Notes: generated from the sequence alone by a model not told the origin. A stretch of DNA of 33,868 bases from CAZHRJ01 sp964534765 (GCA_964534765.1 CAZHRJ010000015.1:1-33868); one strand, 5' to 3'; counted from the first letter of the stretch, positions 1 through 9,153 are shown. A program made the numbers and translations.

Positions 1-455
1 TTGAATTGTCTATATCCCAGCCGATTCATGAGCGGAGCGAGAGTCGCATCCAGCTCGGATTTCGACAGATGCAGTCGGGTCCCGATAGGATACGGAGCAT
101 CTTGACCGGACCGATCGATGCGCCAGAATTCATGTTTGGGATAATCAAGCGGCCCCTGTTCAAAAACCGGGGGTATCCCGTCTCCCCTCACACAGACCTG
201 GTCAAATACTTCCTGTGAGGCGGCTGGGTTGGATACCATATAGACGATATTTCCCTCGTGTGTGCCCTCCAGCACGGGGCTATTGATATATTCATTTATC
301 CCGCCTTGTGGCGCGGGTCTCCTGATCTGTATCAGTTCTGGAATAACCGTTCCCTCCGAAAATCCATTTCCGGGAAACAGCGTCAACAACAAGGCCGCGC
401 CGAGACCACATATCATCAGAGGTCCCGCCGTCACATTAGACCTGTCGACCCTCAT
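1..455 (-). CDS. Secreted protein of unknown function, C-terminus beyond window edge
   Basis: An open frame of 151 codons runs off the left edge, so the C-terminus is missing. It begins with ATG at 455, overlapping the stop of the upstream gene by 4 bases (ATGA), which suggests translational coupling. The N-terminus has a basic start (MRVDRSN) and a hydrophobic stretch (residues about 12-27, LMICGLGAALLLTLF), which I read as a signal peptide. The exported part contains no motif I recognise. No function can be given. Its partner upstream is also an exported small protein, so the two probably act together in the envelope or periplasm. Confidence 0.7.
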   Translation of the reverse strand, partial: MRVDRSNVTAGPLMICGLGAALLLTLFPGNGFSEGTVIPELIQIRRPAPQGGINEYINSPVLEGTHEGNIVYMVSNPAASQEVFDQVCVRGDGIPPVFEQGPLDYPKHEFWRIDRSGQDAPYPIGTRLHLSKSELDATLAPLMNRLGYRQF

Positions 456-889
456 CGCGATTTCTGATGGGACGATACAATTTTTGGAAGCAGCCCGCGT
501 TCGCGAGCCATCCGGGCATATCGGTCACTCAGTGTTCGCCATCCCATCTTCTGGTAAATGGAGGCCAACGAAAAAATGACCGTGTTGGTCAGTCTCAGCG
601 CTTTCCGCTGATCGGCCGTCGCCTCTTTCGACAAGTTCACGGGCATCCATAAATTGTGCTTTTTCAGAACGTCTTCGCATGCATGCAGTTTTATAACGGC
701 CTCACGCAACTTGCCCTCGCGCCAAAGATCGATCGACTTCGCATACTCCTTCTCGATGGCGGCACAGACCTGAGGCGTAGTGCTGCCGGCGGGGATCAGC
801 CCATCGGCTGACGCGTGGTTTAGGGAATGGATACACAGGAAAAATCCCAGAGCCGTAAGAAAAAACATTCTACAATGTACACTTCTCAT
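452..889 (-). CDS. Small exported helical protein, TPR-like
   Basis: This is a 145-residue protein with an N-terminal hydrophobic signal sequence (MFFLTALGFFLCIHSL) ending near ASA-DG. The mature part is helical. Segments such as IDLWREGKLREAVIKLHACEDVLKK and the later TNTVIFSLASIYQKMGWRTLSDRYARMARERG have the small/large residue pattern of tetratricopeptide repeats; this is an inference from pattern only. ATG at 889 is preferred because a G-rich stretch (GGGGGTGG) lies just upstream; a second ATG seven codons in is possible. It is the first gene after a good promoter at 916-945 and overlaps the next gene by 4 bases. The precise function is unknown. Confidence 0.7.
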   Translation of the reverse strand: MRSVHCRMFFLTALGFFLCIHSLNHASADGLIPAGSTTPQVCAAIEKEYAKSIDLWREGKLREAVIKLHACEDVLKKHNLWMPVNLSKEATADQRKALRLTNTVIFSLASIYQKMGWRTLSDRYARMARERGLLPKIVSSHQKSR

Positions 890-915
890 CGACCACCCCC
901 GTGATCAAGGGGCGG

Positions 916-945
916 ATATTACGATGGCTGCGCGAAGGCTGTCAA
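916..945 (-). promoter_or_regulatory. Sigma-70-type promoter for the 889-1 gene pair
   Basis: Read on the minus strand there is a perfect TTGACA (945-940), an 18-base spacer and TAATAT (921-916). The predicted start of transcription is near 909, about 20 bases before the ATG at 889. It separates this gene pair from the export operon that ends at 1022. Confidence 0.6.
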
Positions 946-950
946 GGAGG

Positions 951-971
951 CTTCGGATCTTTAGACCGAAG
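951..971. other. Hairpin between export operon and small exported genes
   Basis: CTTCGG and CCGAAG form a 6-bp stem with a 9-base loop. There is no U-run on either strand, so it is at best a weak or factor-dependent terminator for the export operon. A second hairpin, CCCGCC/GGCGGG, lies just after the stop of that operon at about 1000-1018. Confidence 0.3.
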
Positions 972-1021
972 ATGTCCGCCAATCAAATGGCATCGCCGCC
1001 CGCCTCGATCCCGGCGGGATT

Positions 1022-3016
1022 TTAACCGGGGACGCCGATGAACTCGTACTGCCGGCTGGGCCTGGCGGTCAACGCCTGCGGCAGCGGCTCATGATGCCGC
1101 ACCACACGCAAGATCGGCTTTTTCTTCAATACTTTCGCCAGTCGTCGCAACACCGACCGGTCGCCCGCCGGGGTCGGATCCGGGCCGACGATCAACAGGA
1201 ACCGGTGACAGACGTCCGCTATTTCTTCAAATACGTCACTGCGGCCCACCGGAGCCACGTCCAGCAGCACCAGCCGGTCCGGCGCTGATTCCTTTAAGAA
1301 AACCGCAAAGCGCTTTTTCAACTTTAGATCAGCCATCTCCTTTTCCTGATGCGGATAAAAAAGCGGCAGGACCGACAATCGATCGATGGGGGTGGCCTGA
1401 ATGGAATCGGCCCAGGAACCCGATGCCGTCAGATCCTGAGACGTGCTTTTGATGGAAAACAGATTGTGAAGCTGGGGGGCGGTATGGTGCAGGTCGACCA
1501 GCACCACCGGCCGGTGCGCGCTGAGCGCCACCGCCAGGTTGGCCACGAATGTCGATGTGCCGGTACCGCTCCGGATGGCCGCCACGGCCACCACCTGTGG
1601 CGACTCCGCAGCCTGGGCGCCGGCATCGGGAAATTCTTTAAGGAGCCTCTCCGCGGTTGTGGCGAACAGGGCCGCCGCCGGAGAGGTCGGGGCAAAAACG
1701 GTGTATAACCCCTTCTCCACCTCCGGCAGCATCGGAATCTCGATCCAGGGTTGGCCGGGCATTTCCGATTCCGGAAGAATCTTTTCCGGCGCCGGCGGCG
1801 GCGATTCGGACATCGGCGGCAACGGCCTCCGGCTCGGCTTTACCGCCGCCGGCCCGGCGGGTTTGGGATACGGATCTTCAGCCTCGACCGCCGCCGCCCC
1901 CTCCGCGATCGGGGCCGATCCGGCGGCGGAACCCAAGCAACCCAGACAATATCCGATGCCGACGAAGAGTCCTCCAACACCGGCAAATACCATCGACAAT
2001 TTTTGGGAATCTATTTTCTTCACGCGCGTCAATGATTTCAGAACGGTCGGTGATTCGGACCAGCTCATTTTTAAAATCCCGGGCGGCGTTTGTGGAACCA
2101 CCCCCTCGGCGCCTTCGGTTTCCGCCGCCGGCTCCGTCACAGCCGGCTCGGCCGAAGGGGCCGGTATCATCGCTCGGCGCGGGGCGTTCCGCTCCTCTTT
2201 TTCCAGTGATCGTTTTTGCCGTCGATACTCCGCCACCCGCGCCGTCCATTTCGACTGTTCTTCCTGATCGACCGCCAGGATTCGGCGATCCAGCTCGGTT
2301 CGGATGGCCATCATGTCGTTTTGGATTTGCCGAACCCGGGGATGCTCGGGCGTGTAATGATCGATCACTTCCGCCAGCGTGATCTCCATGTCCACCAATT
2401 TGCTTTTCAACATCACCGCCTCCGCGTCCCGCCGGACAAGGTCCTCCGGGTGGCGGAATTGGTTTCGGGCGTCCATCAGTCGCTGATGAGATTTTTCAGT
2501 CTCCGCCCACTGCCAGTCCAGGGCTTTTTTTCGCCGCTGGATGTCCCGGAAGACTTTTTCCGCCGGATCCGGCCGCGCCGCCGGCCGGCCCGACAGGCGC
2601 CTTTTTCGCTTTTTTCCCCCAATCCGTTTCTCCGGCCGGACCGCGGGGATGCTCGCGTTCCATCCGTCAACTATTTTTTGACTCAGATCCTGCAGGGGCA
2701 GCACCGCGGGCGGCGGCAGGGTCGCGGAGAGTACGGCGCCCGGCGCGGGTGTGTCCGTGACGGTATGCCGGATCTGTCCGTCGAATGGGGCCAGAAAGGA
2801 TATCATTTTTCTCGCGACCGTCTGGATGCCGGGCAGGGTCGATCCGCTCAGTTCCACCGTGACACGCACCGCTGGGCTCTCGTTCCAGACCTCCTCCTCG
2901 CCGGACCACCAGCCCAACAGGCGCTCCTCCAGGGGTTCGGACCACATCCAGAGGGCCGCCGGTCCGCCGACGGCGACCGCGAGTAATAGTCCGAGAGAGA
3001 GGATTCTGCGGCGCAT
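1022..3016 (-). CDS. Wzc/CpsD-like polysaccharide chain-length protein with degenerate P-loop
   Basis: A 664-residue protein with the layout of a fused Wzz/BY-kinase. An N-terminal membrane helix (about residues 4-24) is followed by a charged region likely to form a coiled coil (about 150-290). A second, glycine-rich membrane helix (about 345-370) and a Pro/Glu-rich linker lead to a C-terminal ParA/CpsD-like ATPase fold. That domain keeps the shape of a BY-kinase (VVAVAAIRSGTGTSTFVANLA, then VVLVDLHH, then a leucine-rich PQLHNLF). The P-loop lysine is replaced: the sequence is GTGTST where GxGKST is expected. The C-terminus has one tyrosine, not a tyrosine cluster. I infer a regulatory or chain-length role in capsule or exopolysaccharide export without normal ATP hydrolysis. 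It follows the SLBB export gene by 11 bases. Confidence 0.7.
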   Translation of the reverse strand: MRRRILSLGLLLAVAVGGPAALWMWSEPLEERLLGWWSGEEEVWNESPAVRVTVELSGSTLPGIQTVARKMISFLAPFDGQIRHTVTDTPAPGAVLSATLPPPAVLPLQDLSQKIVDGWNASIPAVRPEKRIGGKKRKRRLSGRPAARPDPAEKVFRDIQRRKKALDWQWAETEKSHQRLMDARNQFRHPEDLVRRDAEAVMLKSKLVDMEITLAEVIDHYTPEHPRVRQIQNDMMAIRTELDRRILAVDQEEQSKWTARVAEYRRQKRSLEKEERNAPRRAMIPAPSAEPAVTEPAAETEGAEGVVPQTPPGILKMSWSESPTVLKSLTRVKKIDSQKLSMVFAGVGGLFVGIGYCLGCLGSAAGSAPIAEGAAAVEAEDPYPKPAGPAAVKPSRRPLPPMSESPPPAPEKILPESEMPGQPWIEIPMLPEVEKGLYTVFAPTSPAAALFATTAERLLKEFPDAGAQAAESPQVVAVAAIRSGTGTSTFVANLAVALSAHRPVVLVDLHHTAPQLHNLFSIKSTSQDLTASGSWADSIQATPIDRLSVLPLFYPHQEKEMADLKLKKRFAVFLKESAPDRLVLLDVAPVGRSDVFEEIADVCHRFLLIVGPDPTPAGDRSVLRRLAKVLKKKPILRVVRHHEPLPQALTARPSRQYEFIGVPG

Positions 3017-3027
3017 GGGGCCGACGA

Positions 3028-4230
3028 TCAGTGCGCGCCGGTGGTCTGTGCGGGGGCCTGAAGGTTCTGGATGTTCACCCGAACCAGCGGCCAGATTTTT
3101 TCCCAGAAATCCCCCACGCCGGATATCACACTTTTGGGAACATACACCACGTCGCCATCCTCCAGCTCGATGTCATTCTGGAACTGCCGGTCCAGGAGAA
3201 GTTTTTCCAGCGCGATTTGAAATACATGGGTCTGCCCGGTCGGAGACACACGGACCACCCGGGTCGAGTCCAGAACCGCTCCGGGCACGTGGTAGCCGGC
3301 TCTCGCGATGGCGGCCAGGACGTGGGATGATCCGGGAAGTTCGTACTGGCCCGGTGACCGGACCATGCCGATCACATAGACGCGCAGCCGCGTCTTGTGG
3401 GGCACATAGAGCAGATCACCGTCCCTCAGGCGCGGCGCGGCGTTCGGCGCGCGCTTCCCGTTCAACACCTCCTCCAGATTGAATGGGATCTGGACCCCGT
3501 CGGTCCGGACGACAAAAGCCTTGGTCGGCTCGGCCGCATCCGTCAGGCCGCCAACGGCCGTCAGCGCGTCCGTGACCCACATCGGATCACGCTCAATCCA
3601 GACTTTCCCCGGCGATTTGATCTCTCCCTGGACACGCACCATCCCTTTTTCGGCCGCCGACATCACGTGCAGAATGTCCCCCTTGCGCAGCACCCGGTTC
3701 TGGTCCAGCTTCGCGTCGCCCAGCATCTCCGTAATCGACAGATTCTCCCGCGCGTTGTCTCTCAGCAGCACCACCCGGTCCGTGCCCTCCCCCACCGGCA
3801 CGGCCAGCCATCCGGCGCGGGCCAGAACATCCAGCACGCGGTCCTCGCCCATCAGCGCGTAATTCCCGGGCGTTTTGACGTTGCCGATGACGAGAACTTT
3901 CTGGCTGGCGAACTCGTCCACGAATACCGTGATCTCGGCGGTCCGGTAATATTTTTTTAATCGAAGCTTGAGCACTTCGCCGATCTGGGTTGGGGTGAAA
4001 TCCTGAACATGGACGGACCCGGCGAGGTCGGCCGATATTTTACCGTCCGGCCGGACGCGCGCGACCTGCTCGAGCGACTCCTTCCCGTCGAAGAGATGGA
4101 TCCGAAGCACATCGCCGACGCCGACGCGATATTCGCCGACGTCCATCGCCGCCGGACCGAGAATGGCTTCCGCCGCGACGAATGTTGTCCAAAACAGGAT
4201 GAGTCCCGCGATTCCAAGAGTACGTGTCAT
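3028..4230 (-). CDS. Polysaccharide export protein with three SLBB domains (Wza-like)
   Basis: The 400-residue protein starts with a signal peptide (MTRTLGIAGLILFWTTFVAA-EA). A Poly_export domain follows (YRVGVGDVLRIHLFDGKE and the next 80 residues). Three SLBB-type segments are then recognisable by VLVIGNVKTPGNYAL, VRVQGEIKSPGKVWI and VYVIGMVRSPGQYEL. This is the family of outer-membrane or periplasmic export channels for capsule and exopolysaccharide. I see no lipobox cysteine, unlike classical Wza. ATG at 4230 is chosen because it places the signal peptide at the N-terminus; an in-frame TTG at 4275 would add 15 unlikely residues. It lies between a small membrane protein and the Wzc-like gene, so the three form an export unit. 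Confidence 0.85.
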   Translation of the reverse strand: MTRTLGIAGLILFWTTFVAAEAILGPAAMDVGEYRVGVGDVLRIHLFDGKESLEQVARVRPDGKISADLAGSVHVQDFTPTQIGEVLKLRLKKYYRTAEITVFVDEFASQKVLVIGNVKTPGNYALMGEDRVLDVLARAGWLAVPVGEGTDRVVLLRDNARENLSITEMLGDAKLDQNRVLRKGDILHVMSAAEKGMVRVQGEIKSPGKVWIERDPMWVTDALTAVGGLTDAAEPTKAFVVRTDGVQIPFNLEEVLNGKRAPNAAPRLRDGDLLYVPHKTRLRVYVIGMVRSPGQYELPGSSHVLAAIARAGYHVPGAVLDSTRVVRVSPTGQTHVFQIALEKLLLDRQFQNDIELEDGDVVYVPKSVISGVGDFWEKIWPLVRVNIQNLQAPAQTTGAH

Positions 4231-4282
4231 GACCGGCTGGCTTGAGTTCTCTCTCACGCACCCGCCCCCTGTCAACCCATTC

Positions 4283-4831
4283 TCAGGGCATGAAAATATA
4301 GGTCTGTCCGACGCTCTGAAATGGTTTCGGTTTTCTCATCGCGCTGGTGTCCACCGTCAGACTGGGCGCGATGGCCGCGGGCAAATCGATCGGCCTTGGC
4401 CGGGGTGTTCTGTCGCCGGCGGCCGCCGCAGGCGTCGGGGCGTTCCAGAAGGTTACCTGCGGGGTCGAATGAAATTCGTAGGCGGCCGTATATCGTTTGG
4501 TCCGCTCAAAACTTAGCGCCTTCGGCACATCGATCTTGTTCAAGAGCGGCGGAATCAAAAGCTGCGGGATGACGGTCGGCGCCAGCAGTTCCTCCTCTTC
4601 GGGAATGATCGTTCGCATCTGCGCCTCCCAGTTGATGTCCACCTTGTTTTTCAACGTCTCAGCCTCCATCCGCGTTCGCTCCTTCTCCTTTTCCCGCGCC
4701 TCTTGCGATTTATGCCTCAGATGGCGGATCACGGACAGAGCGGTGATGATCAAAGTCAGGATCACCGCCGCGCGCAGAAGCCGGCGGAGCAGGACCTGGG
4801 GGTTTTCGAGAAAAACCGCCGGGATCTTCAA
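4283..4831 (-). CDS. Single-pass membrane protein of the export operon, unknown function
   Basis: A 182-residue protein that I do not recognise. The likely start is TTG at 4831, which overlaps the TGA stop of smc (TTGA). This gives the N-terminus MKIPAVFLENPQVLLRRLL followed by a membrane helix (AAVILTLIITALSVI). A charged, probably coiled segment (SQEAREKEKERTRMEAETLK) and a proline-rich C-terminal half follow. The open frame continues upstream inside smc, but that part is rich in Gly/His/Arg and unlikely to be translated. Its position next to the SLBB and Wzc-like genes suggests a periplasm-facing accessory of polysaccharide export; this rests on context only. Confidence 0.6.
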   Translation of the reverse strand: MKIPAVFLENPQVLLRRLLRAAVILTLIITALSVIRHLRHKSQEAREKEKERTRMEAETLKNKVDINWEAQMRTIIPEEEELLAPTVIPQLLIPPLLNKIDVPKALSFERTKRYTAAYEFHSTPQVTFWNAPTPAAAAGDRTPRPRPIDLPAAIAPSLTVDTSAMRKPKPFQSVGQTYIFMP

Positions 4832-7800
4832 GACGCCGCGGCCAGCGCCTGCTGCTCGGCGGTCTTCATTCTCACCGATACGAATTTCGTGATCCCCGCC
4901 TCCTCCATGGTGGCGCCAAACAGGCATCCGGCCGATTGCATGGTCAGCTTGTTGTGCGTCACGATCACAAACTGAATCCGCTCCGAAAAATCCTCAATCA
5001 GCCTCACCAGCCGGCCGACGTTCACGTCGTCCAGCGCCGCGTCGACTTCGTCCAGCATGCAAAACGGCGACGGCTTCTCCATGAATAGCGCAAACAACAA
5101 ACACAGCCCGGCCAGTGACTGCTCCCCGCCGGACCGCGAGGCGATGGAGGTGAATCCCTTTCCCGGCGGCCGGATCTGGATGTCGACGCCGCTTTCCATC
5201 AGGTCGTCCGATTCGGTCAGAATGAGTTTCCCCTCCCCGCCCAGAAACAATTTCTTGGTGACCTCCTGATAATACGTCGCCACTCGCTCAAATACCTCCC
5301 CAAACCGATCCCGGCAGATCCGGTCGGTCTTCCGGAGAACATCTTTCAAATTCTCTTTGGCCTGCTCCAGATCCGTCACCTGTCTGGCCAGGTCGGCATG
5401 CTTGGCCGCCACGTCGTTGTATTCCTCGATCGCGTGAATGTTCACGGCGCCCAGTTTTTGCATTCTGAGCTGGAGGTCGCGGGTCTCGGCCACGCAGTCC
5501 TCAGCCGTCCGGCCATCGGCTCCGGCCGGTGTTGCCGGCGGATCGGTCAGCTGTTCGATATCAACGTCCGGCAATTCGTTCAGGACGTTCTCCCGCAGAT
5601 TGGACCGGTCGGCGCCCAGCTCGGTTTGGCGAATCTGCCGGCGGTGAACCTCCTCGCGCTTCTGCTGGCTCCGGCGCATTCGCTCTCCGCTCTCCGCGCG
5701 GATCTGCTCGATTTGTTGTCCAATCGCCGCATACGCCGATTGGCTCTCCTTCATCGCGGCCCGGCATCCGGCCGAGGCCTCCTCGGCCCGCGTCAGATCC
5801 TCCCGGAATCTCCGAACGGAATCCTCCGCTGTCTGTTTGTCCGCGCCGATCGCCTGCCGGCGGGATTCCAGATCCAACAACTCCGCATCGATTCGAGTCA
5901 GGTCCCTCTGCTTCTCCTCCAGAGTCCGCAACTCACTCAGAGCGGCCGATTGATCCGTCCGCAGAGACTGGATGTGCGAGCGAAGTTCGTCCAGGAGGCG
6001 TCGATCCTGCACCTCTTCCTGGCCGGCTTTGAGCTGGATCTGGTCGTACCGGTCGCGGGTTTCGGACATCGCCGCGAGCTTGTGGGTCAACTGCTCCGAT
6101 GTCTTCTCCATCTGACTCTTCCGTTCCCGGGCGACCAGGAGGACGGACTGTAAATCCGCCTCCGCGCGAACAACTTCCGCGTCCGCCTCTTTATACCGCC
6201 GGTAAGCGGCCTCTCTGGCGGTCCGGGCCGCCGCAACCTCCGAACACGCGCGCGTGTGCTGCTCTTCCTCGACGGCCAGCCGGTCCGTCAGACCTCTGAG
6301 CCGGATTTCGGTCTCCGACAGGTCCCTTTTCCGGTTCATGAGGATCGCCCCCACCGTCGGCCCGGCGGTGATGGCGCCCGATCGATAGTAGGCGCCCTCG
6401 ATCGTCACGATCGCGCTTCGGCCCCCCCAGGTTTTGGCGGCCAGGAGGAGCGCTTCCATGTCCCGGACCACGAGCGTCCGGCCAAGCAGGTTCTCGAAGA
6501 GCCGGCGGAGTTTTGGATCAAATTTCAAAAGCGACACGGCCCATCCGATGGTTGATTCGTTCAGGTCGATGGCCGGCGCGTGAATCGGCGGCGGCAAAAG
6601 GTCCAGCGCCCAGAAGGTCACCCGCCCGCGGAGGTCCCTCGACAGTTCGCGCAATATGTCTTTCACCGATTCCCCGCTCTGGACCACCATATGTTGAAGT
6701 TTCGGGCCGAGGGCGGCTTCGACGGCCTTGGTGTACTCCGGCTCAAATGTGATCAGGTCCCGGACCACACCCAGAAATTCATCCCGCTTGCCGAACCGGT
6801 CCAGCACCATCCGGACGCTCGCGGAGAAACCCTCGTGGCTTTCTTCGGCCGCGCACAGATGGTGATACCGGCCCTGAATCTCGGCCGCATCGCGGCGCAA
6901 TTGGTTCAGACTGTTCATCGACCTCTCCAACCACCGCTCCGCTTCGCGGGTCAGGACTTCGGTCTCCGTCTGGACCTGCCCGCATTCCGCGCGCCGCCGC
7001 TCACGCTTCTCCAGGTCCGCTTTCAGATTCGACATCCGCGCGTCGTCCGCCGCGCACTGCGCGCCCAACTGTTCCAACCGGACCCTGATTTCCTCCGAGG
7101 ATTGCTGAAGTCCGGCCAGGGTTGATTCGAGCGCCGCGATGCTCTCCCGCGCGGAGATGATGCCGGCCTGGCCGATCTCCATGCGGGCCTCCTCCGCTTG
7201 AAGCCGCGCGTCAACCGATTCGAGTTCGGCCTGGAGGCGATGGGCGCGATCTTCCTGTTGTTCAATCGCGACGCCAAACTCTTTTTTCATTTGTTCGATC
7301 CGGAACCGAAGCGATTCCTTCGGCTCCGGGCCGGCCGGAAACAGGTCTTCGGTCTGCCGGGACAGTTTGTTTTCCAACAGATCCAGTTCGTTGAGGCTTC
7401 GGCCAAGACCATACGATTTTTCTTCCGCTAAAATAACGGCCCGGTCCCTTTCGACGCGCTGATCCTCGGCCTTCTGGAGTTGATCCTGCCTCTCGGACAG
7501 CTCCGCCAGTCGGTTCGACCGTTCCGACGTGAGGGCCGATTCCCGATCCGCCGTCTCCGCATCCGCCCTCTCGACCGCGGCGAGTTCCTGTTCCAGCAGG
7601 GCCAGTTCCCCCTGGATCGTTTCCATCTCCTGGCGGATCAGATGATGCCGCCGCCAGGCGCTGAACAGAAACAATTGTCGGTACGCGGTCTGGTATTCCA
7701 GATATTTCTGCGCCCGCCCGGCCTGGACCTTGAGGCCATGCATGCGGGACTCGTACTCGGCGGTGAAGGTGGCGGCCTGCTCCATGTTTTTTTGCACTTC

Positions 7801-8346
7801 ATCCAGCCGCCGCAGGGTCTCCCGCCGGCTCTGCCGGTACGACACCACGCCCGCAGCCTCCTCGAAATACTGTCGTCTTTCCTCCGGAGACGCGGACACG
7901 ATCGATTGCACCTGCCCCTGCCCGATCACCGAGTAGTGGCCCTTGTTGACGCCGACGTCCATGAAAAGTTTCTGGATGTCCTTGAGCCGGACGCCCGTGC
8001 CGTTGAGCGTGTATTTGGATTCCCCGTCTCTGTGCATGATCCTGCGGATCTCAACTTCCGGATAATCGATATCCAGCCACCGATTGGCGTTGTCCAGAAC
8101 CAGCCCGACCGACCCGAACGACGTGGCGGGCCGGCGGACGTTGCCGGCGAACAGGAGATCATCGATTTTTCTGGCTCTCAGCAGCCGCAGGCTCTGCTCG
8201 CCCAGAACAAAGCGGACCGCGTCGACGACGTTGGATTTCCCGCATCCGTTCGGCCCGATGATTCCGACCACCCGGCCCGGAAATAGGATTTCGACTTCCT
8301 CCGCGAAAGATTTGAAGCCATGCAACCGAAGCGCTTTCAGAACCAC
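4828..8346 (-). CDS. smc: Chromosome segregation protein SMC
   Basis: A 1172-residue SMC, the normal length for the family. The N-terminal Walker A is at residues 31-38 (GPNGCGKS). A long coiled coil follows, then a central hinge (from about residue 500, LGVVRDLITFEPEYTKAVEAA), the second coiled coil, and the C-terminal signature (SGGEQSLAGLCLLFA) and Walker B (MLDEVDAALDD). SMC dimers entrap DNA and organise the nucleoid together with ScpA and ScpB, which are not in the window. The start is GTG at 8346, giving MVLKALRLHGFKSFAE, with AGAGAGG seven bases upstream. Longer in-frame starts give a non-conserved extension. Unusually, the gene leads a polysaccharide export cluster on the same strand. 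Confidence 0.95.
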   Translation of the reverse strand: MVLKALRLHGFKSFAEEVEILFPGRVVGIIGPNGCGKSNVVDAVRFVLGEQSLRLLRARKIDDLLFAGNVRRPATSFGSVGLVLDNANRWLDIDYPEVEIRRIMHRDGESKYTLNGTGVRLKDIQKLFMDVGVNKGHYSVIGQGQVQSIVSASPEERRQYFEEAAGVVSYRQSRRETLRRLDEVQKNMEQAATFTAEYESRMHGLKVQAGRAQKYLEYQTAYRQLFLFSAWRRHHLIRQEMETIQGELALLEQELAAVERADAETADRESALTSERSNRLAELSERQDQLQKAEDQRVERDRAVILAEEKSYGLGRSLNELDLLENKLSRQTEDLFPAGPEPKESLRFRIEQMKKEFGVAIEQQEDRAHRLQAELESVDARLQAEEARMEIGQAGIISARESIAALESTLAGLQQSSEEIRVRLEQLGAQCAADDARMSNLKADLEKRERRRAECGQVQTETEVLTREAERWLERSMNSLNQLRRDAAEIQGRYHHLCAAEESHEGFSASVRMVLDRFGKRDEFLGVVRDLITFEPEYTKAVEAALGPKLQHMVVQSGESVKDILRELSRDLRGRVTFWALDLLPPPIHAPAIDLNESTIGWAVSLLKFDPKLRRLFENLLGRTLVVRDMEALLLAAKTWGGRSAIVTIEGAYYRSGAITAGPTVGAILMNRKRDLSETEIRLRGLTDRLAVEEEQHTRACSEVAAARTAREAAYRRYKEADAEVVRAEADLQSVLLVARERKSQMEKTSEQLTHKLAAMSETRDRYDQIQLKAGQEEVQDRRLLDELRSHIQSLRTDQSAALSELRTLEEKQRDLTRIDAELLDLESRRQAIGADKQTAEDSVRRFREDLTRAEEASAGCRAAMKESQSAYAAIGQQIEQIRAESGERMRRSQQKREEVHRRQIRQTELGADRSNLRENVLNELPDVDIEQLTDPPATPAGADGRTAEDCVAETRDLQLRMQKLGAVNIHAIEEYNDVAAKHADLARQVTDLEQAKENLKDVLRKTDRICRDRFGEVFERVATYYQEVTKKLFLGGEGKLILTESDDLMESGVDIQIRPPGKGFTSIASRSGGEQSLAGLCLLFALFMEKPSPFCMLDEVDAALDDVNVGRLVRLIEDFSERIQFVIVTHNKLTMQSAGCLFGATMEEAGITKFVSVRMKTAEQQALAAAS

Positions 8347-8498
8347 AGCACAACCACCTCTCTGTCTCATTTTGGCAAATCCCGCCCCCACGCCAAGGAT
8401 GGGGGCGCCGAAACGGTTTCTTGTCCATTCTATCGGCATCCGATTCAACGGGAATGAGACTTCGACTCGGAATACCGGCGGCAACGCGCGCCGGCCCG

Positions 8499-8528
8499 TT
8501 GCCTATTGAAATGACCGGAAGATAGGAT
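8499..8528 (+). promoter_or_regulatory. Candidate promoter for recR
   Basis: TTGCCT (8499-8504), an 18-base spacer and TAGGAT (8523-8528). Only six bases separate the -10 from the ATG, so transcription would start at or beside the initiation codon. The AGGATG in the same place could act as a ribosome site if a start further upstream is used. It lies in the 188-base divergent region between smc and recR. Confidence 0.35.
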
Positions 8529-8534
8529 GGGCCC

Positions 8535-9134
8535 ATGCAGGTGTTGAAACGGCTGGCGGAACAATTTGAGAAACTTCCGGGAATCGGGCCGAAATCGGCG
8601 ATGCGGCTGGCCCATCATGTCCTGTTTGTGCAGTCGTCCGCGGACACCGCTGCTTTCGCCCAGGCCGTCCGGGAGAGCAAATCGAATCTCAAGCTCTGCC
8701 CCAGCTGTTTTTCGATTTCCGAGGACGGTCTCTGCGGAATATGCAAAAATTCATCCCGGTCGGCCGATGTCCTGCTGGTGGTCAGTGATGTCCGGGATCT
8801 CCTTGCGATAGAGGAAACCGGATCCTACAAGGGAAAATACCACGTGCTGGGGGGTCTGCTCTCGCCGCTTCAGCGCGTTGGACCCGAAAAACTCAGGATC
8901 GCCGAACTCAAAAACCGCATCGCCGCCGGCCAAATCCGCGAGGTCATTCTGGGCACCGTGCAGACCGCGGAAGGCGAGGTCACGGCGTACTATCTCATGG
9001 ATCAGTTGAAATCCTTTGACGTCAAACTCACCCGACTCGGCGCGGGTCTGCCGGTCGGCGGGGCGCTGGAATACATGGACGGAATGACCGTGTCCAAGGC
9101 CATTCTCAACCGCCAGGAAATGTCCGCCGGATGA
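8535..9134 (+). CDS. recR: Recombination mediator protein RecR
   Basis: A 199-residue protein with the family's usual length and order. A helix-hairpin-helix (KLPGIGPKSAMRLAHHV, residues about 13-29) is followed by a four-cysteine zinc site (CPSCFSISEDGLCGIC, about 56-71). Next comes a TOPRIM domain (DVLLVVSDVRDLLAIEETG) and the conserved HVLGGLLSPLQRVGPE segment. RecR works with RecF and RecO to load RecA on gapped DNA. dnaX and the YbaB gene that often precede recR are not here; recR is divergent from smc. It is followed by phhB after 19 bases. Confidence 0.95.
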   Translation: MQVLKRLAEQFEKLPGIGPKSAMRLAHHVLFVQSSADTAAFAQAVRESKSNLKLCPSCFSISEDGLCGICKNSSRSADVLLVVSDVRDLLAIEETGSYKGKYHVLGGLLSPLQRVGPEKLRIAELKNRIAAGQIREVILGTVQTAEGEVTAYYLMDQLKSFDVKLTRLGAGLPVGGALEYMDGMTVSKAILNRQEMSAG

Positions 9135-9153
9135 CCGGCCGGGAGGATAGGAC

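Noticed and set aside
8347..8484. Longer N-terminus for SMC from ATG at 8484
   Set aside because: The extra 46 residues are not SMC-like, and GTG at 8346 has a good ribosome site directly before the conserved start.
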